In this document: piece after piece, positions 31,826-39,762 of the stretch | Position numbering within the stretch: position 1 is the stretch's first letter | Layout of the letters: each line of letters opens with the position of its first letter | Assembly: GCA_016223085.1 (NCBI GenBank) | Contig: JACRPS010000016.1 | Coordinates: forward strand, 1-64,000 | Length of the DNA: 64,000 nucleotides | DNA from: Chloroflexota bacterium | GTDB taxonomy: Bacteria > Chloroflexota > Anaerolineae > Aggregatilineales > Phototrophicaceae | Reading direction: 5' to 3' | Notes under the pieces: generated by a model | What the model was told of the DNA's origin: nothing | Seen by the model: only the letters and a program-made list of their open reading frames with translations | The model's database searches: none | Made by a program: the position numbers and the translations under genes

Positions 31826-32800
31826 ATGAGTGTTTCTACCGTTTGTCCCAACTGCCAGCACCCGAATCCGACCGGGGCGGTCAAGTGTGAGAAATGCGGC
31901 ACGCCGCTGCCCGCCGATCAGCGGATTGAAACCGTCCGCTTTGCTGACCTGCCGGAACTGGCCGCAACCCGCAAACCGGGCTACCAGGGTAAGGTTGTGC
32001 CCGGCTTCATCGCGGTCTATGTGATGGATGAAACCGCGCCGCTGTTGTTTGAGGACAAAGGCACACTGACGTTTGGACGCTCGGCGCTGGGCGAGAAACC
32101 GCCGACGATCAACCTCACGCGCTATCATGCCGGCCTGCTGGGGGTATCGCGCCGCCATGCTGCGATTGAAGTGCTGGAAACCGAACACACCATTACCGAC
32201 CTGAACAGTTCCAACGGGACGTGGCTGAATCAGGAGCCACTAATTCCTGGCAAACCTTATGCCCTGCGCAGCGGCGACGCCATCCGGCTGGGACATCTGG
32301 CGCTGCACGTCTATTTTGAGGAAACGGGCAGCAACGGCGAGGGGCATCCGGCGGAACACAGCCCGGCGGTGAAAACCCTGCCGCCGGAACAGGGGGAAGT
32401 CAACAGCATCAGTCTGCGGCTGGTTGGACGGCCCGGTCCGGTTGAGTACCGGCAAAATCAGGTTACGGTGCGGATGCTGTACCTGCCGCCACCGGAGACC
32501 CCGGACGACATCACCGCGCTGCCGGTCACGCCAACCCGCTTTACGATTCAGCTCACACCGGAGCAATGGGATCAGGTCAAAGCGGATGCCGCCGAACCGG
32601 ACACCCGACTGGTGGTTGAGGGAACCTGCACCTATGGCAAGGAAAACGCCGGCATCATCGTCCACGCGGAGAAGGTGAGCGTGCAGAAACCGGAAGCGCC
32701 GCCGGGCGAGGCCAAAACCGCCGCGCCGCCTGCCAATACGGCGGCTGCTCCGAAGGAAACCGCTAAGCCGGCTGCCGGGGAAGGGCCTCAAGGCGGGTGA
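31826..32800 (+). CDS. FHA-domain protein with N-terminal zinc ribbon
   Basis: 324 residues. Residues 6-30 form a zinc ribbon (CPNCQHPNPTGAVKCEKCG, Cys pairs at both ends). The FHA phosphothreonine-binding domain spans about 70-150, with the key motifs LTFGRS, GVSRRHAAI and DLNSSNGTWLN. After a linker comes a beta-rich region (190-285) and an Ala/Pro/Lys-rich tail. FHA proteins bind Thr-phosphorylated partners of Ser/Thr kinases. No kinase lies in this window. The 3' end overlaps the antisense PIN remnant by 38 bases. Confidence 0.9.
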   Translation: MSVSTVCPNCQHPNPTGAVKCEKCGTPLPADQRIETVRFADLPELAATRKPGYQGKVVPGFIAVYVMDETAPLLFEDKGTLTFGRSALGEKPPTINLTRYHAGLLGVSRRHAAIEVLETEHTITDLNSSNGTWLNQEPLIPGKPYALRSGDAIRLGHLALHVYFEETGSNGEGHPAEHSPAVKTLPPEQGEVNSISLRLVGRPGPVEYRQNQVTVRMLYLPPPETPDDITALPVTPTRFTIQLTPEQWDQVKADAAEPDTRLVVEGTCTYGKENAGIIVHAEKVSVQKPEAPPGEAKTAAPPANTAAAPKETAKPAAGEGPQGG

Positions 32801-33083
32801 CGTGCCGGGGGCGCAGAATACCGAAGTCGCGCTGGTCGAGAGTCAGCACGCGGGTGAGGTTCAGCCGCTCGGCAACGGCGGCAATCGAAGCGTCTACGAA
32901 GTCCACCCGCGAGTCGGCGTACTGGTCGAGAAGGTCGGCAGTACGCATGAAATCTTCCGATTCTGACGCAATTGCTTTGTAGGTGGATTCAGATAAGTAG
33001 CGGAAGAAATGGGCAACTGCCTTGCTTCCACCCGCTTTCCGCAGATGGCCTGGCGTATCGGCAAGGCGCTCATGTCCAGTACT
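32763..33083 (-). pseudogene. PIN-domain (VapC-like) toxin remnant
   Basis: The C-terminal part of a PIN ribonuclease is clear: GGSKAVAHFFRYLSEST, then DFMRTADLLDQYADSRVDFV, DASIAAVAERLNLTRVLTLD and RDFGILRP, with the conserved acidic residues in VDFVDAS and LDQRDF. In a different frame just upstream, GVLDMSAL matches the N-terminal PIN motif with its first Asp. The segment between them (about 35-40 residues) is missing and the frame is shifted. There is no start codon in the C-terminal frame before 32948. I read it as a decayed toxin gene. No antitoxin is visible. Confidence 0.65.
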
Positions 33084-33119
33084 CCGTTTTCCTCTCGTTG
33101 ATTACCCCTGTCCGCGTGT

Positions 33120-35669
33120 CTACCGCACCGCCACTCGGCTGCCGTTGGGTGTTTTCTGCACCACCACATGCACCGGGAAGGAGTCGCGCAGATCGTCAAT
33201 GTGGGTGATGACCAGAATGAGGTCAAATTCCTGCTGCACGGCGGTGATCGCTTCCACCAGCTTATTCCGGCCATCCTCGTCCTGCGTGCCAAACCCTTCG
33301 TCAATGAACAGCGTCCGCAGGTGCGCTCCGGCACGGCGGGCGAGAAGCTGCGACAGCGCCACGCGGATGGCAAAGTCAATGCGGAAGGCTTCGCCGCCGC
33401 TGTACATCTCGTAACTGCGCGTGCCCAGTTCGTCGGCAATCTGAATATCGAGCGTTTCGATCACGCCGTCGCCGGCGGCTTTTTCGCGCTGCGTCGAAAA
33501 ATTCAGGCTCATGCGGCCATCGGTCATCCGCGCCAGCAGCCGGTTGGCGGACGATTCCAGTTCGGGAATCGCCGCTTCAATCACCATAGCCGGGACGCCG
33601 TTTTTGCCAAAAGCAGCGCGTAACTCTTTATACAACGATTCTTCATGCCGCTTGCGGGCGCAGCGCGCTTCCAGATCAGCTTTGCGGGCACGCTGGCTGT
33701 CCATCGCAGCCAGTTCCTGCTGGGCAATTGTCAGACGCTGGTGCGCGCTGCGTTCGGTTGTGCGCAGGCGGTTGACTTCCTGCTGGCGCGCCTGCTGTTC
33801 CTTCACCAGCACATCCAGCCGGCTGATTTCTGCCTTTAGCCTGTCCACCGACTCTTCATCTTCCGCCAGCGCCTTAAGCGTGCGTTCATGGCGAAGCTGC
33901 GCCGCTTCCAGCGCGGCCTTTGCACCGTCCAGGCTGTTGAGCGCGATCTGAAGCTGCTGGTAGCGTGCGTCGTACTCGCGGTACGTTTCCAGCTTCTGCC
34001 GCGCTGAAGTGTGGGTATCGGCGTCATAACCGATCCGGGCGCGTTCTGCCTGCGCTGCCGCCAACTGCTCGCGGATGTCCTGCGCGAATGCTTCCGCTTC
34101 CAGCATGGCGCGGACGGCATCCAACCGGGCACGTTCGGTGTCCAGCCGGGCAGCAGCAGCATTGGCCGCGTCCACCTGTTCCTGTAATTTGCCAGCCCGT
34201 TCGATCAGCGGCGGCAGGCGTTTAAGTTCCAGATCAAGTTCCGCCACCCGCTCTTTACGCCCCTTCAGTTCCACGCCGATATCCTTCATGCGCTCCTGGT
34301 TGGCGCTGTACTCGGCGCGGCGGATGACAATTTCCTCCTCAAGCTGGGCGATCAGTTCGGCGCGGTGGTCGGCGTCCAGCGGCTGCCCGCACAACGGACA
34401 TGTCGCCTCGGTCGTGATCTTCAGCCGTTCCAGCCGGTCGCGTAGATTTTGCCCCTCGGTGGTGAGCGATTTGCGCACGCCTTCCAGTTCAGCCTTTTCT
34501 TCGGCCAGTGCCCGCGCTTCGGCGTCCGCCTGCTGGCGCTCCGCTTCAAGCGCCTGCAGTTCAATAACCTGAGCCTGAACTTCCGCCAGTTCGTCCGGGC
34601 TGGCGTTGCTGACGGCGCGTTCCAGTTCGGCAATCGTCGCTGCGTAGCCGCCCGCCTCGGTTTCCAGCGCGGCGCGCGCGTCCGCCAGCCGTTTTTCCAG
34701 TTCGTGGCAGCGAGCGTCATAGTCGCTCAGTTGCAGCAGCTTGTCGCCCAGCGCGAAGTCTGCCTCACGCGCCGAGGTCAGCGCCGCGTAACCGGCTTCA
34801 ATGTCATCTCTGGCTTCAATCGTCGCCTGATACTCGGCGATACGCTGCTGCTGCCGGGTGATGTCCTCGTCAATCGCCGCCAGGTCATGCCGGCGTTCGC
34901 GCAGGTGGCGTTCGCAGTCGGCCAGGTTGCTCTGTGCGCTGCGCATGGCGTTTGCAGCGAAGGCCACTTCTTCCAGCCGCTTTTCGGCAGCGTCCAACGC
35001 AGCCAGCGCCTCCTGCTGCGCCCGTTCCGCCTCGACAAGCTGCGTTTTCAGGCGAGGCTCTTTCGCCAGTTCGTCTTCGATTTCCTTCACGCGCAGGTCT
35101 ATCACCCGCAGTTCGTTTTCAATGTTTTTGAGCATGTCGCGGGCAGCAGCTTCATAGGCTTCCCATTGCGCCAGCCCCAGGATGTCGGACAGGATTTGTT
35201 TGCGTCTGGCCGGCTGCTGCGTGGTGAAGGCGTCGGCCTTGCCCTGCTGCAGGAAGGCCGAATGGACAAACGTCTCGTAATCCAGCCGCAGCAGGCGGTT
35301 GATTTTTTCCTGCGTATCCCGCATGGCGGGTTCGCTTAAGGTCGTAATCTGGCCGTCCACCAGCGAATACAGGTTCAGCTCGCCTGTGCCACGATTGCGC
35401 CGCGACCGCTTGCGGATGACCCGGTAGATGATACCTTCCTGCTCGAAGTCCAACTGCACCAGCATGTCGGACTGTCCCTGGTGAATCATGTCGTCATCGC
35501 GTTTGGCGCGGGCGCGCCCCCACAGCGCCCAGGTAATCGCATCCAGCAGCGACGACTTGCCCGCGCCGTTGGGGCCGGTGAGGCAGGCAAGGTGGATGCC
35601 GTCGAAGCGAATCGGGTCAGGGGCGCGGTAGGCCAGGAAGTTGCGCAGTTCAAGCCGAACGGGGATCAT
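33120..35669 (-). CDS. sbcC: SbcC/Rad50-type DNA repair ATPase
   Basis: SMC-like ATPase of 849 residues that works with the SbcD/Mre11 nuclease on double-strand ends and hairpins. Walker A is GPNGAGKSS at residues 32-40. Long coiled coils flank the zinc hook TCPLCGQPLDADH near residue 425. The C-terminal ATPase half has the signature YSGGEAFRIDFAIRVALSQL and Walker B LFIDEGFGTQDEDG near 790. It is shorter than the E. coli protein (about 1050) and within the range of Rad50-like forms. No sbcD gene is adjacent: downstream is the PIN remnant and upstream a 330-base gap. No strong ribosome-binding site precedes the ATG. Confidence 0.95.
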   Translation of the reverse strand: MIPVRLELRNFLAYRAPDPIRFDGIHLACLTGPNGAGKSSLLDAITWALWGRARAKRDDDMIHQGQSDMLVQLDFEQEGIIYRVIRKRSRRNRGTGELNLYSLVDGQITTLSEPAMRDTQEKINRLLRLDYETFVHSAFLQQGKADAFTTQQPARRKQILSDILGLAQWEAYEAAARDMLKNIENELRVIDLRVKEIEDELAKEPRLKTQLVEAERAQQEALAALDAAEKRLEEVAFAANAMRSAQSNLADCERHLRERRHDLAAIDEDITRQQQRIAEYQATIEARDDIEAGYAALTSAREADFALGDKLLQLSDYDARCHELEKRLADARAALETEAGGYAATIAELERAVSNASPDELAEVQAQVIELQALEAERQQADAEARALAEEKAELEGVRKSLTTEGQNLRDRLERLKITTEATCPLCGQPLDADHRAELIAQLEEEIVIRRAEYSANQERMKDIGVELKGRKERVAELDLELKRLPPLIERAGKLQEQVDAANAAAARLDTERARLDAVRAMLEAEAFAQDIREQLAAAQAERARIGYDADTHTSARQKLETYREYDARYQQLQIALNSLDGAKAALEAAQLRHERTLKALAEDEESVDRLKAEISRLDVLVKEQQARQQEVNRLRTTERSAHQRLTIAQQELAAMDSQRARKADLEARCARKRHEESLYKELRAAFGKNGVPAMVIEAAIPELESSANRLLARMTDGRMSLNFSTQREKAAGDGVIETLDIQIADELGTRSYEMYSGGEAFRIDFAIRVALSQLLARRAGAHLRTLFIDEGFGTQDEDGRNKLVEAITAVQQEFDLILVITHIDDLRDSFPVHVVVQKTPNGSRVAVR

Positions 35670-35694
35670 AAAGCTGGACTCGTATAACTATCCT

Positions 35695-35723
35695 GTAGGG
35701 GAGGGTCTCAGACTCTCCCCTAC
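35695..35723. repeat. Palindromic intergenic repeat, GTAGGGGAGGGTCT type
   Basis: Inverted repeat GTAGGGGAGGGTCT ... AGACTCTCCCCTAC with one mismatch pair, 25 bases upstream of the sbcC start codon. Confidence 0.85.
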
Positions 35724-35897
35724 GCAAACGTCATTTTAGAACATCTGTGAGTCTAACGCCTTGCGCGGCGTGTGTCCAGCCTGAGCGTGGAATGGGCAAC
35801 CGTGAGGCTCGTCGGGTGGCTGCATAATACTGGCATGGTGACGGATGCAAAAGATAAACAGCAGCAGAGGTAGGGGAATGGGTGGCCGCGTTTGCGG

Positions 35898-35923
35898 CGG
35901 GGCGACCTGTCAGGTCGCCCCTG
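35898..35923. repeat. Palindromic intergenic repeat, GGGGCGACCTG type
   Basis: Inverted repeat CGGGGCGACCTG ... CAGGTCGCCCCTG, about 80 bases beyond the M28 peptidase stop. Confidence 0.8.
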
Positions 35924-36001
35924 CCAATGTTGGAGAATTACACCCTATCCGCCGGTCATGAAGATCAGGCGGTGAGGGTTATTGAACTTACGCGGCGCCC
36001 G

Positions 36002-37543
36002 TTACCGGACCAGATCGCCACCCCATTCGTCGCCGGAACGTGCGGGCTTGAAGTTGCCCTTGCCCTTCAGACCGTTGACGGATTCGGTGTTCATCGCATA
36101 TTGCAGCGTGGCATAAGCAATCGCGTCGGCGTTGAGGTCGAGCACCTCCAGATTGTTGTTGGCGAAGGTATCACAGGGCTGGTGGTAACACGGGTCGTAC
36201 TGGATGCCCGCCGTGCCGCCATAAACCAGCGCCTGCTGCGCGGTTTTAATCCCTTCCGCGCCTGTGAACAGGCCGCCAAATGGAATGCCGTTGTTAAAAA
36301 ACGCGGCGTAGTCCGACCGGAAGCTGATCTGCGTTGGCTCGGACGCCAGCCCGCGCGAGGCGTAAAAATTCACAAACAGGTTTTCGATAGCGCCTGATCC
36401 CGGCGGTCCGGCCAGCCCGAAGGCAGAACCATCGCCATCGTAGACGAACCGGACATAATTGGGCGACGCCACCATGTCAAAATTCAGGTACAGGGCGATA
36501 CGGTCGCGTTCGGCCTGACTTAATGAGTTGACATAGTAGGTCGAGCCAACCAGGCCGGACTCCTCCGCGCCCCACCAGGCGAAGCGTACCTTGTTACGGG
36601 GTTTGACCTTCGCCATTTGCAGCGCCACTTCCAGGATGGCCGCGCTGCCAGAGCCATTGTCGTTGATGCCCGGCCCGCGCGGCACCGAATCCAGGTGGGC
36701 GCCGACAATAACAACATTGTTCGGGTCGCCGTCGCGGGATTCGGCAAAGACGTTGGACGTGGTGGCGAGACCCCGGAACACGTTGGCGAACAGGTGCATC
36801 ACCAGTCCCGGCGTGCCAGCCCATTCCACGCCGCGATCATAGGACACCGTGACTACCGGGATGCCGCCGGAATAAGCCGCCGACAGCGTGCCAGCGAACA
36901 GTCCGCGACGGGCGGGTGTATTGGCATCCCCCTGGTTGAAGATGATAACCCCGACCGCGCCAGCCGCTGCCGCATTTTCGGCCTTCAACTGGAAGGTACA
37001 CCCGCCGCGCTGAATGAGGGCAATGTTACCCGCCGGGAAACCGGCGAAGTCCGCCGCCTCGCAGCCGCTGCTGGACGTATTCCCCAGTCCCAGTTGCAGG
37101 TCAACCGCTGTCACCGCCGCCGTTACATTGCCGGCGTCCGTCTGCGTTGCCAGGTTAAAGTCTACCCCTTCAATGTAAGACAACGCCGCCGGCGCGACCT
37201 GATCGAGCGCCGATGGCCCCAGCGACCGGGAACTGAAAAACTGGAACGACTGCTGCGTGACGATATACCCCGCCGCGCTGGCCCGGCTGGCAACGTAGGC
37301 CGCCGACGCATCATAGCCATTGCCGCCGGAAACCCGTTCGCCGCCGTTGGCATTGGCAATCGCCTGGAAGGCGGCCTGATGCGCCCGCACCCCTTCCAGC
37401 GTCACACATTCCAGCAGTTTGTTGAAGGTATTATTGTCCCGGTTGTCGCAGGCCGCACTGCCTGCCAGCACACCGGGGTAAACCGGCAGGGCGCTCAGAC
37501 AGATAACCAGTACAACCAAACATACAACTGCGCGTTTTACCAT
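36002..37543 (-). CDS. Secreted M28-family zinc aminopeptidase with PA domain
   Basis: Exported peptidase of 513 residues. The signal peptide is residues 1-30 (AVVCLVVLVICLSALPVYPG). A protease-associated domain is inserted at about 140-245 (GNIALIQRGGCTFQLKAENA, AAGAVGVIIFNQG). The M28 catalytic domain follows with all five zinc ligands in order: GAHLDSVPRG (His), GINDNGSGSA (Asp), WWGAEESGLVGS (catalytic Glu and ligand Glu), LNFDMVASPN (Asp) and YHQPCDT (His). The ATG at 37543 lies behind GGGGGA. It probably releases N-terminal amino acids from peptides outside the cell. It is monocistronic by spacing. Confidence 0.93.
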   Translation of the reverse strand: MVKRAVVCLVVLVICLSALPVYPGVLAGSAACDNRDNNTFNKLLECVTLEGVRAHQAAFQAIANANGGERVSGGNGYDASAAYVASRASAAGYIVTQQSFQFFSSRSLGPSALDQVAPAALSYIEGVDFNLATQTDAGNVTAAVTAVDLQLGLGNTSSSGCEAADFAGFPAGNIALIQRGGCTFQLKAENAAAAGAVGVIIFNQGDANTPARRGLFAGTLSAAYSGGIPVVTVSYDRGVEWAGTPGLVMHLFANVFRGLATTSNVFAESRDGDPNNVVIVGAHLDSVPRGPGINDNGSGSAAILEVALQMAKVKPRNKVRFAWWGAEESGLVGSTYYVNSLSQAERDRIALYLNFDMVASPNYVRFVYDGDGSAFGLAGPPGSGAIENLFVNFYASRGLASEPTQISFRSDYAAFFNNGIPFGGLFTGAEGIKTAQQALVYGGTAGIQYDPCYHQPCDTFANNNLEVLDLNADAIAYATLQYAMNTESVNGLKGKGNFKPARSGDEWGGDLVR

Positions 37544-37863
37544 GATAAATTCCCCCGTAGAAGCCAATATTTCACCATCAAAACCGCACAATTACACCGA
37601 GCCTGTGTTTCGCGTATCTGTCAGTGCCCTCCCTGGTAACTATTTTTCTGATACATGGGCTGTGAGTATGCCTCGCGCTCACTTATTGTAATGAAGTTAT
37701 TTCGGAATAAGTAAAAGCGTATCATTTGTGATTGTTTATACAAATTAATCTGACAATAATTTGTGCAGGGTATACCAGCGCGGAGCAGGACAACAAAAAG
37801 GGCAAGAGGTGCTTGCCCTGACAATCCATATTCGACTAATTGAGAATAAGAGCGTTGCGACGG
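37544..37863. other. Intergenic region between stressosome operon end and M28 peptidase
   Basis: 320 bases containing the terminator of the stressosome operon at 37794-37821 and, nearer the peptidase, an A/T-rich stretch (37690-37760) that probably holds the peptidase promoter. No gene is seen. Confidence 0.5.
37794..37821 (-). terminator. Rho-independent terminator of the stressosome operon
   Basis: On the minus strand the stem AGGGCAAG / CTTGCCCT with loop CACCT is followed by TTTTTGTTG. It lies 43 bases beyond the stop of the PP2C-type phosphatase gene, the last gene of the operon. Confidence 0.88.
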
Positions 37864-38469
37864 CTACCCGTTATACCGCGCGACGACCACCGTTGCGTCG
37901 TCGGTCCTGCGGTTGTAGCGGTCGAGGATGGCGTTTGCCATCACCTGCGGCGGCAAATGGACCGGGATGTCCTCCACGAAGGTGCTGCGAATGCCGTCGG
38001 TGACGATGACCAGCGTATCACCGGGGTAAAGCCGCTCCGTGAACACCCGCAGCGGCGGCATCCGGTAGCCCACCACCCCGCCGCGCAGCAGCAGGTGATC
38101 GCGGGCAGTGGCGGCGTTACGGTCGGAATGGATGAGCATGGCGGAGACGTTGCCAACGCTTAACCACGCCAGCGCCGACGCGCGCAGGTCGAGCCTTGCC
38201 AGCGTAACGACCGCGCCCCGAGTGCCCATCAGCGCCTGATGGCAGCGCTGCATCAACGACGGCAGATCGTCGTCGGTGTATGGGCGCAGCGCCTCAACGG
38301 CGGTCTGCGCCGCCAGAGCGGCCTTCGGGCCGTGCCCCAGACCATCAATTACTGCCAGAAACAAACCGTTCGGCTGCGGCTCAATCAGGTACTGGTCACC
38401 GCAATCCTTCTGACCGGCCTGCGCCAGCATGGCCGCGCCCCATTCAATCGGTTTATAGCCTTCGTTCAT
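37864..38469 (-). CDS. rsbX: PP2C/SpoIIE-type phosphatase, RsbX-like
   Basis: Ser/Thr phosphatase of 201 residues that, by position, should reset the stressosome by removing phosphates from RsbS/RsbR. Metal-binding motifs are LAVIDGLGHGPKAALAA near residues 40-55, LVIVTDGIRSTF near 150 and RTDDATVVVARY at the end. The first Asp motif and the final DD are conserved. ATG at 38469 has AAGGATG at good spacing, and an in-frame ATG two codons upstream is an alternative. It is the last gene of the rsb operon and starts 24 bases after the preceding stop. Confidence 0.88.
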   Translation of the reverse strand: MNEGYKPIEWGAAMLAQAGQKDCGDQYLIEPQPNGLFLAVIDGLGHGPKAALAAQTAVEALRPYTDDDLPSLMQRCHQALMGTRGAVVTLARLDLRASALAWLSVGNVSAMLIHSDRNAATARDHLLLRGGVVGYRMPPLRVFTERLYPGDTLVIVTDGIRSTFVEDIPVHLPPQVMANAILDRYNRRTDDATVVVARYNG

Positions 38470-38492
38470 ACGCATCCTTAATCCCCGACGAG

Positions 38493-38924
38493 TTAATGAG
38501 AGGTCGGGCGCTTCCACTTCTGCATGGCGACGGTCGTTCCGTGTCCGGGGCGGGACGCAATTTCAAACACGTCCATCAGGCGTTTGGCGCCCGGCAGCCC
38601 CAGCCCCAGGCTCTTGCCGGTTGAAAAACCATCTTTCAGCGCCAGTTCGATATCCTCGATGCCCGGCCCTTCGTCGCAGGCCAGCACCACAATACCGGCG
38701 CGGTCGCCATCCTGCACCACTTGCAGCGTGATGTCGCCCCCACCGGCATATTTCACGATGTTGCGGGCAATCTCCAGAATTGCCGTGCTGAAGGCGGTTT
38801 GCTCCACCAGCGTAAACCCCAACTGCGCCGCCAGGCTGCGCCCCTGCTGCGCCGCCACGACGGCGTGGGTATCATCACGAATGGGGATGCGAACCGGCAG
38901 CCACAGCCGGCTTACTTCAGCCAT
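38493..38924 (-). CDS. RsbT-like anti-sigma/stressosome kinase, second copy
   Basis: HATPase-fold kinase of 143 residues. The N box is AILEIARNIVKYAGGG, the G1 box ACDEGPGIEDIE and the G2 region KSLGLGLPGAKRLMD. These residues bind ATP. It overlaps the preceding RsbT gene by 13 bases and is clearly a diverged paralog of it. In stressosomes one RsbT kinase phosphorylates RsbS/RsbR and then switches on downstream signalling. The second copy may have a separate target or be the output kinase. It ends with a basic tail (KWKRPTSH). Confidence 0.88.
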   Translation of the reverse strand: MAEVSRLWLPVRIPIRDDTHAVVAAQQGRSLAAQLGFTLVEQTAFSTAILEIARNIVKYAGGGDITLQVVQDGDRAGIVVLACDEGPGIEDIELALKDGFSTGKSLGLGLPGAKRLMDVFEIASRPGHGTTVAMQKWKRPTSH

Positions 38925-39331
38925 TTCACCGCCGTCACGTTGGTGCCCCTGCCCACTTCAGAATGGATAAAAAACTCGTCCATCAGCCGCTTCGAGCCGG
39001 ACAGCCCCAGACCCAATCCGCCGGAGGTCGTCCAGCCGTCGGTTAAGGCCTTGTCCAACTGGGCAATGCCTGGCCCGTTGTCGTCGGCAATGACCTTGAT
39101 ACCGCGTTTGCCGTCCAGCCCCCGGTGTTCCATCACGATCACCGTGCCGGTTTTGGCATAAATCAGGATATTCCGCGCCAGTTCGGAGATGACAACGGCG
39201 ACCTTGGTGGCGTCCGCGTGTTGAAAGCCCATATCCAGCGCCAACTGCATCCCTGCCCGGCGCGAGTTGGACACATCGGCCACGTTATCAATCGTAAAAT
39301 GTAGCTGATCCTTGCGCGTCTGCGCGGCCAT
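38912..39331 (-). CDS. rsbT: Stressosome kinase RsbT
   Basis: HATPase-fold Ser/Thr kinase of 139 residues. The motifs are very close to canonical RsbT: SELARNILIYAKTG (N box), IADDNGPGIAQLDKAL (G1) and GGLGLGLSGSKRLMDEF (G2), ending in the typical TAVKWLK. It phosphorylates the Ser of RsbS and sites in RsbR STAS domains, then leaves the complex to activate its partner. The ATG at 39331 follows GAGGAG at 8 bases, preferred over a GTG 9 bases upstream. It starts 5 bases after RsbS ends, so the pair is coupled. Confidence 0.92.
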   Translation of the reverse strand: MAAQTRKDQLHFTIDNVADVSNSRRAGMQLALDMGFQHADATKVAVVISELARNILIYAKTGTVIVMEHRGLDGKRGIKVIADDNGPGIAQLDKALTDGWTTSGGLGLGLSGSKRLMDEFFIHSEVGRGTNVTAVKWLK

Positions 39332-39336
39332 ACGGC

Positions 39337-39759
39337 TCACTCCTCTTCCGCAGCGACGGCGCTCTCAAGCAGCATCTCCTCGTCCGGGGCGACGCCGTTC
39401 TGCCGCCGGGACAGCGACCGGCTGAGCGCCAGAGCATCGTCGAGGTCCAGCACGGCGTCCACGTTGGGCAGCGTCATGCCCAGTTCCACCATCGTTTCGA
39501 TCACCACATCCTGCAGGCCGGAGATAATGACCTGCGCGCCCATCAGTTCCACCATCTTCGACGTACTGTAGATAAACCGTCCGAAGAAGCTGTCACAGAT
39601 GTCCACTTTCGAAAAATCCAGCAGCACCATCTGCGACCCGTACTTGCGGATGGCCTGCAGCACCTCGCGGCGAAGCTGGATGACCTCGTCATCCATCAGG
39701 TCGCGCGGGACGGCAACCAGCAGCAGATTTTCCAGTTTTTGAATATTGGTGAATTCCAT
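39337..39759 (-). CDS. rsbS: Stressosome scaffold protein RsbS (STAS domain)
   Basis: Single STAS-domain protein of 140 residues forming the core shell of the stressosome with RsbR paralogs. The phosphorylatable Ser is near residue 57 in KVDICDSFFGRF, the equivalent of the DSYI/DSF motif of RsbS. LENLLLVAVPRDLMDDEVIQ and QVIISGLQDVVIETMVELGM complete the fold. A C-terminal tail of about 25 residues (ending in LLESAVAAEEE) is longer than usual. It starts 3 bases after the stop of the upstream rsbR gene. Confidence 0.92.
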   Translation of the reverse strand: MEFTNIQKLENLLLVAVPRDLMDDEVIQLRREVLQAIRKYGSQMVLLDFSKVDICDSFFGRFIYSTSKMVELMGAQVIISGLQDVVIETMVELGMTLPNVDAVLDLDDALALSRSLSRRQNGVAPDEEMLLESAVAAEEE

Positions 39760-39762
39760 GTG

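Larger units (their letters stand above)
35670..36001. other. Intergenic region with two palindromic repeats
   Basis: 332 bases between sbcC and the M28 peptidase gene, both on the minus strand. It holds palindromic repeats at 35695-35723 and 35898-35923. No gene is seen. The sbcC promoter should lie here, but I could not identify it. Confidence 0.5.

Noticed and set aside
32894-33071. 59-codon frame starting MSALPIRQAICGK as a possible antitoxin
   Set aside because: Its first residues are the N-terminal motif of the PIN remnant itself, and the remainder is the wrong frame of the PIN body.
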